This document shows, one piece after another, positions 49,613 to 60,328 of a stretch of 64,000 nucleotides of DNA. The notes beneath the pieces are model-generated. The model had not been told where the DNA came from. It saw only the letters and a program-made list of their open reading frames with translations, and did no database searches. A program made the position numbers and the translations under genes. The stretch comes from Bathymodiolus brooksi (Eukaryota; Mollusca; Bivalvia; Mytilida; Modiolidae): positions 104,295,906-104,359,905 of the forward strand of contig OY804577.1 in assembly GCA_963680875.1 (NCBI GenBank), written 5' to 3'. Positions within the stretch are counted from its first letter, which is position 1. The number at the start of each line of letters is the position of its first letter.

Positions 49613-50234
49613 TGATATTGGTGGAATTGTTGACCATCATTTTTAAACTTGATTTTTAATGAAGTATTAATACCATTCCAGGAAAGTGAACTGCCATGCA
49701 TAGGGTGCTAAGGGTTTCAATTTTGCCTCTTTCCGATGAGCTTTTGGAACTGTTCAGACTGGTATTTTTTTTTTATTTCATTTATTATTTTCATGACATC
49801 ATTATATTACAAGATACTGAAGTAAACAATTATTAAGACCATCATGTCCCCAGTGTTATTGAAAGGTGGATAAACGAGACAAGGAATCTCAATTGTTCAT
49901 TCATGCTTGGATTAATTAATAGATGTATCTTGTCACCGCTGGTATGAACAGCTTCCGCCAACATTGCCATTTAATATTTCAATTTCACAGTGCAAAAAGA
50001 AAAACACCCCCGCCACCATTTCTATTACCTAGTTCAATTTTATAGAGCAAAAACACAACAACATCAGCTTCATCTAAATAAGAACATTGCATTAGTTGCC
50101 AAACTGTCACGTTGTGCGGGACATTTTTTTTTATCTGACAGTTTCAACATCTAAAGAATGATAATTTATTCTAAGCTTATTGGAATGAGGGGATTATTTG
50201 TTTTGCTGATATTGGTGGAATTGTTGACCATCAC
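49613..50234. repeat. 27-bp direct repeat pair
   Basis: TGATATTGGTGGAATTGTTG followed by ACCATCA is identical at 49613-49639 and 50208-50234. The sequence between shows no ORF. Its TTGTTGACCATCA part resembles the ATTGTCTACCATTA motif of the 63-bp satellite, but weakly. Confidence 0.6.
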
Positions 50235-50689
50235 TGTGTAAACTATCTTTTCATAATTATAAAATTGGAATCAGCCAAAAACTTGGTATGACGAATATTT
50301 TTCAAGCTTGTAATCCAATTCCAATTTGCATTGGAACAAATATTCTTAATTCAACTTCATAATACAGGATAAGGTATCGTAGCAACTATTTTACTTACTA
50401 CGGTACTTCTTAGACATATTAATGGGCACTTTTTGTGAATGTTTTTTAGGTGTTGACATGATTAATGTAAGTAAACCAGGGGTAAATACCATGAATGTGT
50501 AATTGTTTTATAAGTGACAAACATTTCTTAAGTAGAAAACTGATTTCTTGATAATTAAGTAATTATGTTTTGATAAGATATCTCTGAAATTCTTATCTAG
50601 CAGCAGTAGGCTCGTATATTCAAGTGTTCTATTGCGACTATAGGGAGTTGTCTTTCGAAATCAAGCACTAAGGACATGTTAATATTTTT

Positions 50690-50832
50690 GGAGGGGTCCG
50701 TGTTGCTCATGGCTTTAGTTGTCTATGTTGTTATTTTCGTTTTGCTTGTCTTCGTTCTGTGTCTTGTGTCAAACATTACCTGTTTTTCTTGATTGTCCAT
50801 TCTTGATTGCCCCTTCGGTTTTCTCTAACGTT
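50690..50832 (+). mobile_element. dispersed retroelement 3' fragment
   Basis: It matches the reverse complement of 7495-7625: GTCTTCGTTCTGTGTCTTGT, TTGATTGTCCATTCTTGATT, GCCCCTTCGGTTTTCTCTAA. It lacks coding sequence. Confidence 0.65.
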
Positions 50833-50864
50833 TAGTCAAATATTATAAACCAGATTTGCCGCAT

Positions 50865-51140
50865 ATCCCGTTATACAAAACAATCATTATATTGCTTACT
50901 CCATCCAGGGAATCAATAAAAACAGTCATACTGGATACCCCGCTATGCAAAACCGACATACTGCATACCAATTATACAAAGCAGTTATACTGAAATAACT
51001 GCATAGCCGTTATGCTAAATAGTCATACTCTATATACCGTTATGCAAAGCAGTCAAACTGCCTATACTATTATATACAAAACAGTCATACTACATACACC
51101 GTTACACAAAACAGTCATAATGTATCCCCCATTATGATCT
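50865..51140. repeat. degenerate minisatellite, unit about 30-36 bp, about 8 copies
   Basis: Repeated motif CCGTTATGCAAARCAGTCAT followed by ACTGCATAC with drift (e.g. near 50935, 51010, 51040, 51100). Confidence 0.75.
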
Positions 51141-51740
51141 GGTAAAACAGCACCTGTATGTTATTGATACATTTTGACACATGTCTATTGCATCTGTATA
51201 GAAAACAGTGACCATTCAGAATACAAAGATGAGAAGATGAAGTCGTGATGGTCCTTACGTATTTCAATTTTAACTCAAAGACCTGTTATTCTACCAGGTG
51301 TTCTAATACACCCTTTATATGTCTATATACATGTGAACTCTTATGATGAAAAAGATACTTCAGTGCCTTTTATGTTCAAATTCAATACCTGAGATTAAAT
51401 CTACACAGGTGAGAGGATTACAATTTCTAAAGATACCATTGACGTTTTTTTAATCTATTTAGTACTTTATATGATCATCTTCAAAAATATAATCGCTTAC
51501 AAAGATTTTTCGACCATTAATATGCATAATTTATGCAGATTTTGTTATATAAATGTTAATGTTAATATATTCGTGTTATAATTATACACCTAACGTGTTG
51601 GTATTCTGGTGGAATGCTCTAATGTTACAAAAAAACCACGACCACAATTTGTATCTTATCTAACATAAAAGTGCGTGGTATCTATAATTGATATAAGGTA
51701 ATAAATAGCAGGTCTTGACAACTAATAAATTTCTCATTAA
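51141..51740. other. non-coding AT-rich stretch
   Basis: I see nothing recognisable. Confidence 0.45.
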
Positions 51741-51742
51741 TT

Positions 51743-52075
51743 TACTTTTTCAAGCATACAAAATGTTGCCATATCCCTAAGATATTTCTAAGCCAGTATA
51801 ATATTTACAGTTATTTTAATAAATATAAACAAAAGACAAAGAAACAAACCATACTGTTTATAATCAGCATCGTCCATTTTGTTTTTGATACACTCCATAA
51901 AACATATAACTTTTTCAAGCATAGAAATGTTGCCATATCCCATAGACGTTTCCAAGCCAGTTTAATGTTTACATTTAGTTGAATAAATATAAACAAAAGA
52001 CAGACAAAGAAACACACCATACTGTTTATAATCAGAATCTAACATTTTGTTTTTGATACAGTCAATAAATCATAG
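51743..52075. repeat. two-copy tandem duplication, unit about 166 bp
   Basis: ACTTTTTCAAGCATASAAA begins at about 51743 and 51909; GTTGCCATATCCC, AAATATAAACAAAAGACA and ATACTGTTTATAATCAG follow in each copy. The minus-strand ORF over it is incidental. Confidence 0.85.
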
Positions 52076-52256
52076 TTTTATTTCTAGAAACATAGTACAC
52101 CTGCAAGTCTGTCCGGGATCAAATTGATAACTTCTTATTGATTACATTTTTTAAATACCGGTATATTGTTTCCATTTTAGTGATTACTGACAAATTTGTC
52201 CAGAGTCAATTTTTCTCGCCAATTGTTTTTGCTACTTTACTCAAGAAAAGTTGGAA

Positions 52257-52424
52257 AATATCAAAGCCGTAATCAGAACCCGTTAATCGAAGAAGGACAG
52301 ACAACACAATAACCGAAAGAAAAAAAAGGACAAAAGGACAAATATATGATCTACCAAACACTACACAGAAAATTAAAGATCGAGCGACACAAACTCCACC
52401 AAAACCAGGGGTGAAATCAGGTAC
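52257..52424 (-). mobile_element. dispersed retroelement 3' fragment, left arm of an inverted pair
   Basis: GTAATCAGAACCCGTTAATC, AAGGACAGACAACACAATAA, CTACACAGAAAATTAAAGAT and CACCAAAACCAGGGGTGAAA give the most complete copy of this family's end in the window. Confidence 0.7.
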
Positions 52425-52544
52425 TCAAATATGTACATAGATCAGATCCAAAACAGACAATATATATATATATATACGTGTAATATATAGTGATCTGGTT
52501 TTGCTGATCAGTCTTTCGTTTGGTTCGTTTCTATTTCTATATTT

Positions 52545-52681
52545 GAATGGGTGGACTTTGCTCGATCTTTTCCGTGTATGTTTTGTAGATCGTTGTTTGT
52601 CCTTTTGTCCTTTTTCTTTTGGCCACTGCATTGTCTATCTTTCAATTTACGGATTCTGATTACCCCTTTGGTATCTTCACC
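52545..52681 (+). mobile_element. dispersed retroelement 3' fragment, right arm of an inverted pair
   Basis: GTGGACTTTGCTCGATCTTT, GTAGATCGTTGTTTGTCCTT and TCTGATTACCCCTTTGGTAT are the reverse complement of the copy at 52257-52424, about 120 bp away. The two could form a long imperfect hairpin. Confidence 0.65.
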
Positions 52682-52987
52682 TTAGTCTTGTTTCTCTTTC
52701 TGTCGGCAAACATGACAGAGAATCGAAAAAGGAGCACAATATCACTACGTTTTTGTTTGGTTTGACTAGAACATAACCACATGAACTCAAAAATTAATTG
52801 ATTTCCTTATTCATTTCATGTCAAATATCACGTGATCAGCTGAAATAACAATGGAACCTTTCATAATATTCAAATCTGTCGCAAAGAATTGGAACCACTA
52901 ATTTTTCTTGAAACATTACTTCATTCGATATTGAATTGTGATCCATTTGTTTGATTTAAGCAATAAAATATGTTTAAATTAAAAACG

Positions 52988-53325
52988 TGTCAGCTTTACC
53001 ATGAATACAAATAATTGTTTTGATGTTGAAGAAATAATGATGTTTAGATATGCTTTGTACTAAACCAGCGCGATAAGGTCAATATTTGCAGTGCAAGCTC
53101 ACTGAAAAAACAAACCACATGAAGACATATTCCTCCATTTGAACACAATGTCCTGATTCCAAACCAACCAGTCATTGTTTTTACGTTTTACCCCTAAATG
53201 CTGAGTGCTTAGCGGAGAAGCAGCAAATAGCAATTTGATAGTCTTTGGATTAACCCGACCGAATATCGAACCCACGATCTACCGCACTCGAGACGAGAAC
53301 GGTAACCATAACACCACATATGTGG
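52988..53325 (-). mobile_element. SINE family A, left member of a head-to-head pair
   Basis: The tail-side part (TCAGCTTTACCATGAATACA, AATAATGATGTTTAGATATG) leads to a head whose minus strand has GTGGTGTTATGGTTACCG (A-box-like) and GGGTTCGATATTCGG (B-box-like). The simple tail is lost. Confidence 0.6.
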
Positions 53326-53430
53326 TTTTTCTACATGTTGAACAGAAGATCATCAATCTATTAGGAATATCAAAGGTTCTTCTGCTTACATGTTTTATTT
53401 ATCATCATATTTCTATGGACAATTAAGCGC

Positions 53431-53787
53431 GTATGTGGTGTAATGGTTAGCGAGCTTGATTGGAGTGCGGTAGATTGTGGTTTCGAGCCCGAGTTTGACG
53501 AGGTCAAAACGAAGACTGTAAAATTGGCATCTGTTGCATCTCCGTTAAACACGCAGTATTAAGGAGTGCGAGCAAAGACTGATTGGCTCGGAAGCAGGAT
53601 AAGTTATACGATATGTAAGGACATATCTAACCGCTGGCTGTTGCTTCATTGTTCATTGAGCTACCACTACAAAAATCCGTCTTGGTCTAGTACAAAGTAA
53701 ACATGATTACCAGAAGGCAACTTGTTCTCGCCATGATATTGATGAAAAATTGCTCTCTTGACGATAAACAACAATTACTTTCTCATT
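53431..53787 (+). mobile_element. SINE family A, right member of a head-to-head pair
   Basis: It begins GTATGTGGTGTAATGGTTAG (A-box-like), then GTGGTTTCGAGCCCGAG (B-box-like), AAAGACTGATTGGCTCGGAA, GTTCTCGCCATGATATTGAT, and ends CGATAAACAACAATTACTTT. The head is about 105 bp from that of the inverted copy. Confidence 0.7.
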
Positions 53788-54472
53788 CTCTGGACAATTT
53801 AAGAAAGGGGGAGAACAAAAATATATACGAGAAGAATGACATCAATAGTTCTCTAAAGAACTTATAAAACATTCAGCGATCGGATTCGCTCCAGTTGATG
53901 AATAGTAACAACGTGAGAAGAACAAACAATACATAATACATTTTTGATTTTTAATGCAAAATTTTATAGTGTCTAACCAAATCAATCTAAGAGAAAAACA
54001 AACAACAACAAATTAAAAAAATCTAAGAAAAGAAAAAGAAGAAAAAATAAACAAGAAAAAAACACACACATGAATAAAAACCAACAACATCAATCAATCA
54101 AAAACATGTTTCATTTCTTTTCACAAATCGTTTAGTTGTGTAACATTGTAAGCGATGTTTACGTTATCATCATTCTGAGCTAGTTTTAATGTAATGAAGT
54201 GCTAAATTCACCTTACATATATAAAGATTTAGTCAGATAAGCAGCTGGTATTCTCTATATATAATGAATGTCTATATTGTACAGATAACTTCATTGCAAA
54301 ATACACAAGGTAATGGCTTTTAAAATTACTATCAGACAAAGATATTCTAAAGGGAATTAAATACTGTTAAGTCAGTCGTATCGACGTCACATAATTTTAA
54401 TTGTCTGTCTTTAACGTCATGACGCCACAGTTTGTATCTAGTAAGGCTTAGGTTGTTCTATTGGAAGCGTAG
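53788..54472. other. A-rich non-coding stretch
   Basis: It is low complexity (A-rich 53990-54110). No gene or repeat of note. Confidence 0.45.
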
Positions 54473-54595
54473 CATTATTCCGACAGCCCATAACTCCGAC
54501 ATCCCATTATGCCGACAACCCATTACTCCGACAGCCCATTACTCCGACAACCCATTATTCCGACAGCCCATATTTCCGACAGCCAATAATCTTGC

Positions 54596-54928
54596 TCAGC
54601 AAAGAATTTTCTTTATGACATCGGGGCCAGGAAAACAAACAACAATCGACAAAACAATTGACAGCAAATCGTGCCGACGAGGTACACGAACTGACGATGA
54701 AATGTGAATGAACTCAAATGTTCCAGAAGAGCACGCAGCTTCTGCATATCTGATTGCTGCAATACAAGGTTGCACAAGTTTGTCTTGTTGCTCTTGGTCA
54801 ATTCCGAACAGGGCAATCACATCCAGTGAAGAGGAAATAGCTCTATGTACAATAATTTCAAGGCAGCTCCAAATTTGGGAAACAGAGGGAAAATCAATGA
54901 ATTTTTTTTTCCCATTAAGGATGGTCAC
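54596..54928 (-). pseudogene. unidentified open frame cut by a MITE
   Basis: About 105 codons are open (segments FPSVSQIWSCLEIIVHRA, IDQEQQDKLVQPCIAAIRYA, GPDVIKKILC). I do not recognise a family. The apparent start (MTILN) is made by the terminal repeat of the MITE at 54919, so the original frame, if any, continued upstream beyond it. It lies inside the foldback-like element and could be element-encoded, captured or chance. Confidence 0.25.
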
Positions 54929-55311
54929 TCCTCATGTTTTTGAAATTCTCTCAGATTTTCGAACTCCTCTTGTTCTATCCATTTAAGCGGCAACAGATAT
55001 TTTGCACACTGACTCCCACTTTTTATTGCAGCAATAGCTTCTTTAGATAATAAAATACCATTGTTTAAAATTTTATTAAATTCTTGATACAATTTCCTTG
55101 TTTTTAAGGCTTAAAACTGTCCACATGTTAAGTCAAGGTAAAACCTAGAGGAGTTCGGTTTCCCGCCAAATTTTTAACGTCTTGTATCTCGGAAATAAGC
55201 ACACGGACCCATATGTTTCTGTTTACAATTTTATTTTGTAAATAATATTTTATCAATTTCCGCAGGTTTTATAAAATCCTTAATATAAACCAAATTCAGG
55301 AGTGACCATCC
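54919..55311. mobile_element. MITE flanked by TTAA, nested in the foldback-like element
   Basis: Perfect 14-bp inverted termini GGATGGTCACTCCT (54919-54932) and AGGAGTGACCATCC (55298-55311), with TTAA at 54915-54918 and 55312-55315. It is 393 bp with no ORF. The TTAA target suggests piggyBac/Kolobok-type mobilisation. Its termini differ from the MITE at 4504. Confidence 0.88.
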
Positions 55312-55515
55312 TTAATAGATTTTCAATGAAAACTCATTTGGAAATTCAAAATGGCATAAAAAAACACCACTTTTTAAAAAAACATGTTCTTTCATATAGA
55401 GTTTCAATGTAAACGTTGACCTTCGCTTGGTCATTTTGAAATTAAAAATGATACAAATAGTAACACCACTTGTTAAAGACCTTAATCATGTAGATTGCAA
55501 CACATATACCAAATT

Positions 55516-55789
55516 AGGGGCCCGGGTGGCTCAATGAGTTAGGTCGTTGGATCTAACAACTCATACAAGCCTATCACCAATACGACGTGGGTTCATGCCC
55601 GGCTTTGTAAATTACAAAAAAGGTGCACTCGACTCGCAGCCGTAAGTGATAAAGTTTACCAGTTGCTTGCCCAGGGTCGGTGGTTCTCTCCGGGTACTCC
55701 GGCTTCCTCCACCACTAAAACTGGTCGCCATGATATAGCTGAAATATTGTTGAAAGTGGCGTTAAAACACCAAAAATCAATCAACCAAT
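55516..55789 (+). mobile_element. tRNA-derived SINE, family B, perfect 13-bp target duplication
   Basis: Same head (GGGCCCGGGTGGCTCAATGA), B box (GTGGGTTCATGCCCGG), core and CAATCAACCAATC tail as at 39438. CATATACCAAATT flanks it on both sides (55503-55515 and 55790-55802), so it is a clear and relatively recent retroposition into the foldback-like element. Confidence 0.95.
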
Positions 55790-56762
55790 CATATACCAAA
55801 TTTCTTGTCCTTGAGAATGCCAATTAGAATCTTTTAAGCCCCATGGCGGAAATATTTTTTATGACTTTTAATACGACAAGTACATGTGAAACCTCTTGTG
55901 TTGGACCTCATAGGGAACATCTATGTAAAGGTTGGCTAGATTCTGTTCAGTGGTTCTCAAAAAGAAGATGAAAATGTGAAAAGTTAATAGATGACGGACG
56001 CCAAGGGATGACAATGAAATAATCTCACATAGTCCTGTCAATGAATGGTAAACAGACTGACAAATGGTCGAAGAACAGACAATAAAAATGGCTGGCAAGA
56101 GAGCTAAAACCGACTTCGTGTCATCTGAAGACCACTGACACTACAGATCAAGGGGTGACCTCCGAGTAACTTTGTTTGGTATATTTCAAATGTAATTCTT
56201 CTTTTTTTATCTTATTTTATTCTACATATTACTTTTCACTGTAGAAGTTGTGGACAATTGTCTCGCGATTTGCACCTTCTGTTGTTTATTATTAAAATGT
56301 ATAGGAATTTGTGTAGAAATGCCGTAGAAAACACATTGTGTAATGGCCATTTAAATATTTGAATTTATTCCTGCGACTGTTGCGCGTCCATCGGCTGATC
56401 GTCCGGCGACCGTCGTTAGGGAAGTATAAATGAGCCCTTAGTACCCAAAACGTTTACCCGAGGGTATGTGGCACTCGTTGTATTTCTATTTGACAATAAT
56501 GTGCATTGTTGGATTAATGGAAATTTTCATTCTCAGCCAATTATATGTTAGCATTTCTACGTTACCATGGCAGTTGAGAATTTTCTCATATGTAAGCAAA
56601 TTCTCATGTTTTATGGCGCCAGGGCCAGGTTTTTAAAAATATCACAAAATTAATGTAGATATTTGTCATTGTCGGAATAATGGGCTGTCGGAATAATGGG
56701 TTGTCGGAGAAATGGGCTGTCGGAGTAATGGGCTGTCGGAGAAATGGGCTGTCGGAATAATG

Positions 56763-58255
56763 ACTTGACCCCGTTCTATTCTGGTTAAAATATCGTATGT
56801 CTAATTTGGAGAAAAGACATTCATAGATTAGAATGATGGCTCGAACCTCATCTGTGTTGCTCGAAGACAATAATATTCTAAGACCAAATGATAAAAAATT
56901 GTAAAATATACAACGAACAACAGCTATGGCATTGAGCCACATCTATCAAGTTTTGTGGTGTGGGTTGTACTTGGGCAAGTTCAATCTTTCCGTTGAGTTA
57001 GACTTCTATTCGTTCATTTGGCAAAAACCGCAAAAATCTCCCTAGAATCTTGAAAAAAGCTCAAATAAAACGCAGATTTGGGAACAAATACAAACCTAGA
57101 GACAAGAAATGGTAGCTCCAATGAAAATCGATACATGTGCCAGAACTACAGAGGTACTAACTAAACATGGGCACAGTACAGAAAAAAAGATTAGTATACT
57201 TTGAAACCAGTCAAATACTTGAATGCTTGACTTTATGGGGCTGACATTTACACGTGATATGACGTTATGAGGTCTCAATGATGACCAAATAATTTTAATT
57301 CAACAAAGCAGAGTTCTAAACTAGACATGATTAACACACAACTTAATAAATAGAGGTACATTTGGTGTGGAATCGAGCAAAAAAACTAACCCCTTTAATA
57401 AATGTCAGAGTGTGCAAAGATGTCGTTTTGGTGGAACATGGCGCTTGCAATTTAATATCCAAAATGAGGAGGATATTCCATATATTGTTTTACGAGATAT
57501 TTAAGTCAAAATGTGAAATGTTAAACCACAATAAAACAAGGCAAAATGATAACACAAATTTGTTGCTTTATCTAAAAATAACTAATTTAACACAGCTGAC
57601 TACATTAACGTTGACATGTTGTATTATTATTTTCTAGGTTTTAAATAATTCTTGTGCAATTTATGAAGCATATCGAAAACTTACACTTGTAAAGGAATAA
57701 AACAAAATACATTCTGTTATATTGTGAACAGAAACACCTCTGCTTCACATAGTTTTGCTTAGAGTTAGTTTCATTTATTTTTTTGAAAATTGACACTATC
57801 CTTTGCAATAGTTCAGCTATATTATAGTGGTGTTAAGGTTTAATCATATATATGTATTAAAGTTAAACAACATATTAAAAAAAAGTTAAAACATAATTTA
57901 TGTAAAACTGTAAGTAGTATTAACAAGGTAAAAGTCAAATAAAAATGTTAAAGTAATATTATGAACTAAAACAGTAGTAATATATAGACTGAAATAATAA
58001 AAATACAGCACAAGTCTTAAATAACAGACGTACAGTTGTGACACCAAACCATTTAACTAACCCACTGTATAGAATGTTCAACGTTCATCACGAACATTTA
58101 TATAGTCAATTAAAATATGGTTTATAACATTCAAAGAATGGAATGCATTCAGGTAGTTGTTGGTCGTTTAAAATAAGATTTTTGAAATAAATCTATGCGT
58201 CAGCCTAGTATGACCATTAATACAACGTTTCAAGACTACTTCCTCCTTATGATTA
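56763..58255. other. AT-rich non-coding stretch
   Basis: Short ORFs (e.g. 57362-57637 plus, 91 codons) have no recognisable domain or codon character. No gene is asserted. Confidence 0.45.
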
Positions 58256-58319
58256 GTAAACAAGAACAGGGAATCTAGTGAAGAAAGAATTACATACAAT
58301 AAAAATAATTGAAAAAAGA

Positions 58320-58440
58320 AATTAAATACCACAGCATTAGATCAGTTCCAAAAATTCAAACGGTATTTTTTTTGGACACAGGGACAAAATCGATGCCCTA
58401 AGCACACACATAAATGACCGCTCACTCTCCTTACTTGGCA
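58320..58440. mobile_element. fragment of a dispersed repeat
   Basis: AAATACCACAGCATTAGATC, ACAAAATCGATGCCCTAAGC and ATAAATGACCGCTCACTCTC match 4018-4120 in order and orientation. Class unknown. Confidence 0.5.
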
Positions 58441-58729
58441 TTTGCACTTCAGCAATAACATTTGGCAGAGTTAAAAATATAGTTTGTGTTGCAGGTCACA
58501 ACTATCAAGCCAAAGTTTAAAATACGTTTTACTATACATGGTTAGTAATTAGACCGCCCAGGGCATCTTCGCATGCTGGTTCACGACTGTGTTCCCGTAG
58601 ATTTATACGTGACTGGGACTCCAGAGGTTAATAATCAACTTTCCCCATGGCCATAAGAAGCTAAAAGTTCGATAATGAGGTTAATTCCCTTAGAACTATT
58701 AAAAATGTATATATCTTCCACTTTCCATC

Positions 58730-58964
58730 ATGTTTGAACTTTGACCTTCAAGTATTTTAGTTAATGTTTGGCCGTTTCCCTCTATGAACTGTTTCTTTAA
58801 ATGATCTTTATAAACTTTTCTGGTAAGATGTTTGAACTTTACTCCTTATCTGTGTTGCCTGTCCTCACATTCGGGCTTTGACCTTTCACATTTACTCTGG
58901 GACCTTTGGACTGTGATATTTATACTTTGTCTAGTAGATATTTGACACTTTCACACGGGAGCGT
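58730..58964. repeat. left flank of a locally repeated sequence
   Basis: GAACTTTACTCCTTATCTGT, GCCTGTCCTCACATTCGGGC and ACTGTGATATTTATACTTTG recur, diverged, at 60375-60520 on the other side of the TIR element, suggesting that the element sits in an old tandem repeat of TTTGACCTTT-like units. Confidence 0.6.
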
Positions 58965-60328
58965 CTAAACACCGCATAGCCCGGGCTTAGTGCACTAAGA
59001 ACTAATATAAGCACTAAGCCCGTGATAGAGGAATTTATTTGGCACCATAAATACGCAACCACTTGTATTTGAACATGCAAAAACAATTCTGAAATTTTTA
59101 TGTCATTCTAAAGAACGATTTACGAATTATTAAGCATTTTCCTTGGAAATATTGACACACGCCACTAATTACGTTAATTACGAAACCTGTCGACCATACA
59201 CTTTGAATAAACAAACTTGTAAACTATTATATCACATGCTATATTTAGGTAAAATCACAGAATTGTTCATTTCACTATCAAGCTCTTGCTATAATGTTTA
59301 TTAATTTTGTTTTCAATTTCATCTGACAAAAGGATATCCAGAAATATATAAAAGTGTAATCTGGGTAAATATTATATTATGCATGTTTGCTTAACATGCA
59401 AATATACGTTTTTATTTCCATAAAATTTCCAAATTTATAGATATTTACCTATCTGTGTACAATGATTTTTGTACAGTTTTGATTAAAGAAAATTGAAAAA
59501 ATATATATTTATTAAGAAGTTATAAATTATCTTTATCAGAAGGGGAAAAGTAATTAATTTACAAATTTATAAAAAGTGGGAAAAGCAAAAAAAATAATTC
59601 TGTTTGATCTATTTGATTTGATTTCTTTATTTCAAACCTACGAAAATAGAATATTTGAAGCTTTTTCACATGGCTCTGTTGTAAATAACAATTATATGTT
59701 TTCATTCAAATGAATACTAAGCAATTAAGGATGCAGAAATTCCTAGAATCTTTGATTAAGCTTAAAATCAAAATAATTAAAAATGGTTATACCTCTTGAA
59801 GTCTGTTTAAACAGTTTTCAAAGCTGAATGCTGCCCAAGGTCTCCACATGGCTTGAGATTTAAACCGTCCGATTTGAACAATTTGAAAAACAAAATATGA
59901 GTATTTCGAATAGTGAAAAAGACTTTTAGATAAGCAAATTTTATTTATATGCTTTCTTTTTTTTACTCAATGTTATGCATTTATAACAGGGGTGAGTGAT
60001 AGAAAGCGTCTGTACAGAATTTTATATCACGACACAGTGTTTATAGTAAATATCAGAGATTGACAGTTAACAGGACTGTGTCTGATAAGATCTAATGTAC
60101 CAATTATATGGAAATCAGTTTATGTCGCCCTGAAAGACCGTTAATTTTTTTAATTGACGATTTATTAATTTTTGATATAAAATATTAATATAAAAATATG
60201 AAAATATTGTATGAAATTAACTATTTTTCACATTGCTAATCCTTTTTTAACGATAAAACCATCATATAACGGTCTTAGTGCAACTTTTAAGGTCTTAGTG
60301 CACTAAGACCGGTCTTTGCGGTGTTTAG
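58965..60328. mobile_element. non-autonomous DNA transposon with inverted termini CTAAACACCGC
   Basis: The left terminus (58965-59000; CTAAACACCGCATAGCCCGG, GCTTAGTGCACTAAG) and right terminus (60293-60328) are inverted relatives (CTAAACACCGCAAAGACCGG on the minus strand). The left end holds a hairpin CGGGCTTAGTGC/GCACTAAGCCCG and the right end a perfect 20-bp palindrome at 60291-60310 (GGTCTTAGTGCACTAAGACC). TA target duplication is possible but ambiguous. The 1.36-kb body is AT-rich with no transposase. Confidence 0.75.

Larger units (their letters stand above)
54473..56762. mobile_element. foldback-like element with inverted terminal arrays of 16-bp repeats
   Basis: The left end (54473-54590) is about seven copies of a 16-bp unit (CATTATTCCGACAGCC). 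The right end (about 56667-56762) is about six copies of its reverse complement (GGCTGTCGGAATAATG). The outermost 17 bp match exactly in inverted orientation. The interior (about 2.1 kb) holds a TTAA MITE, a SINE and a short unidentified ORF. Flanks show no clear target duplication. The superfamily is unknown. Confidence 0.75.

Noticed and set aside
54432..54986. Plus-strand ORFs of 91-92 codons
   Set aside because: The first is a translation of the 16-bp terminal array and the second lies opposite the minus-strand frame and runs into the MITE.
57362..57637. 91-codon ORF as a possible small gene
   Set aside because: No signal, domain or codon pattern; it is AT-rich and ends in low-complexity sequence.
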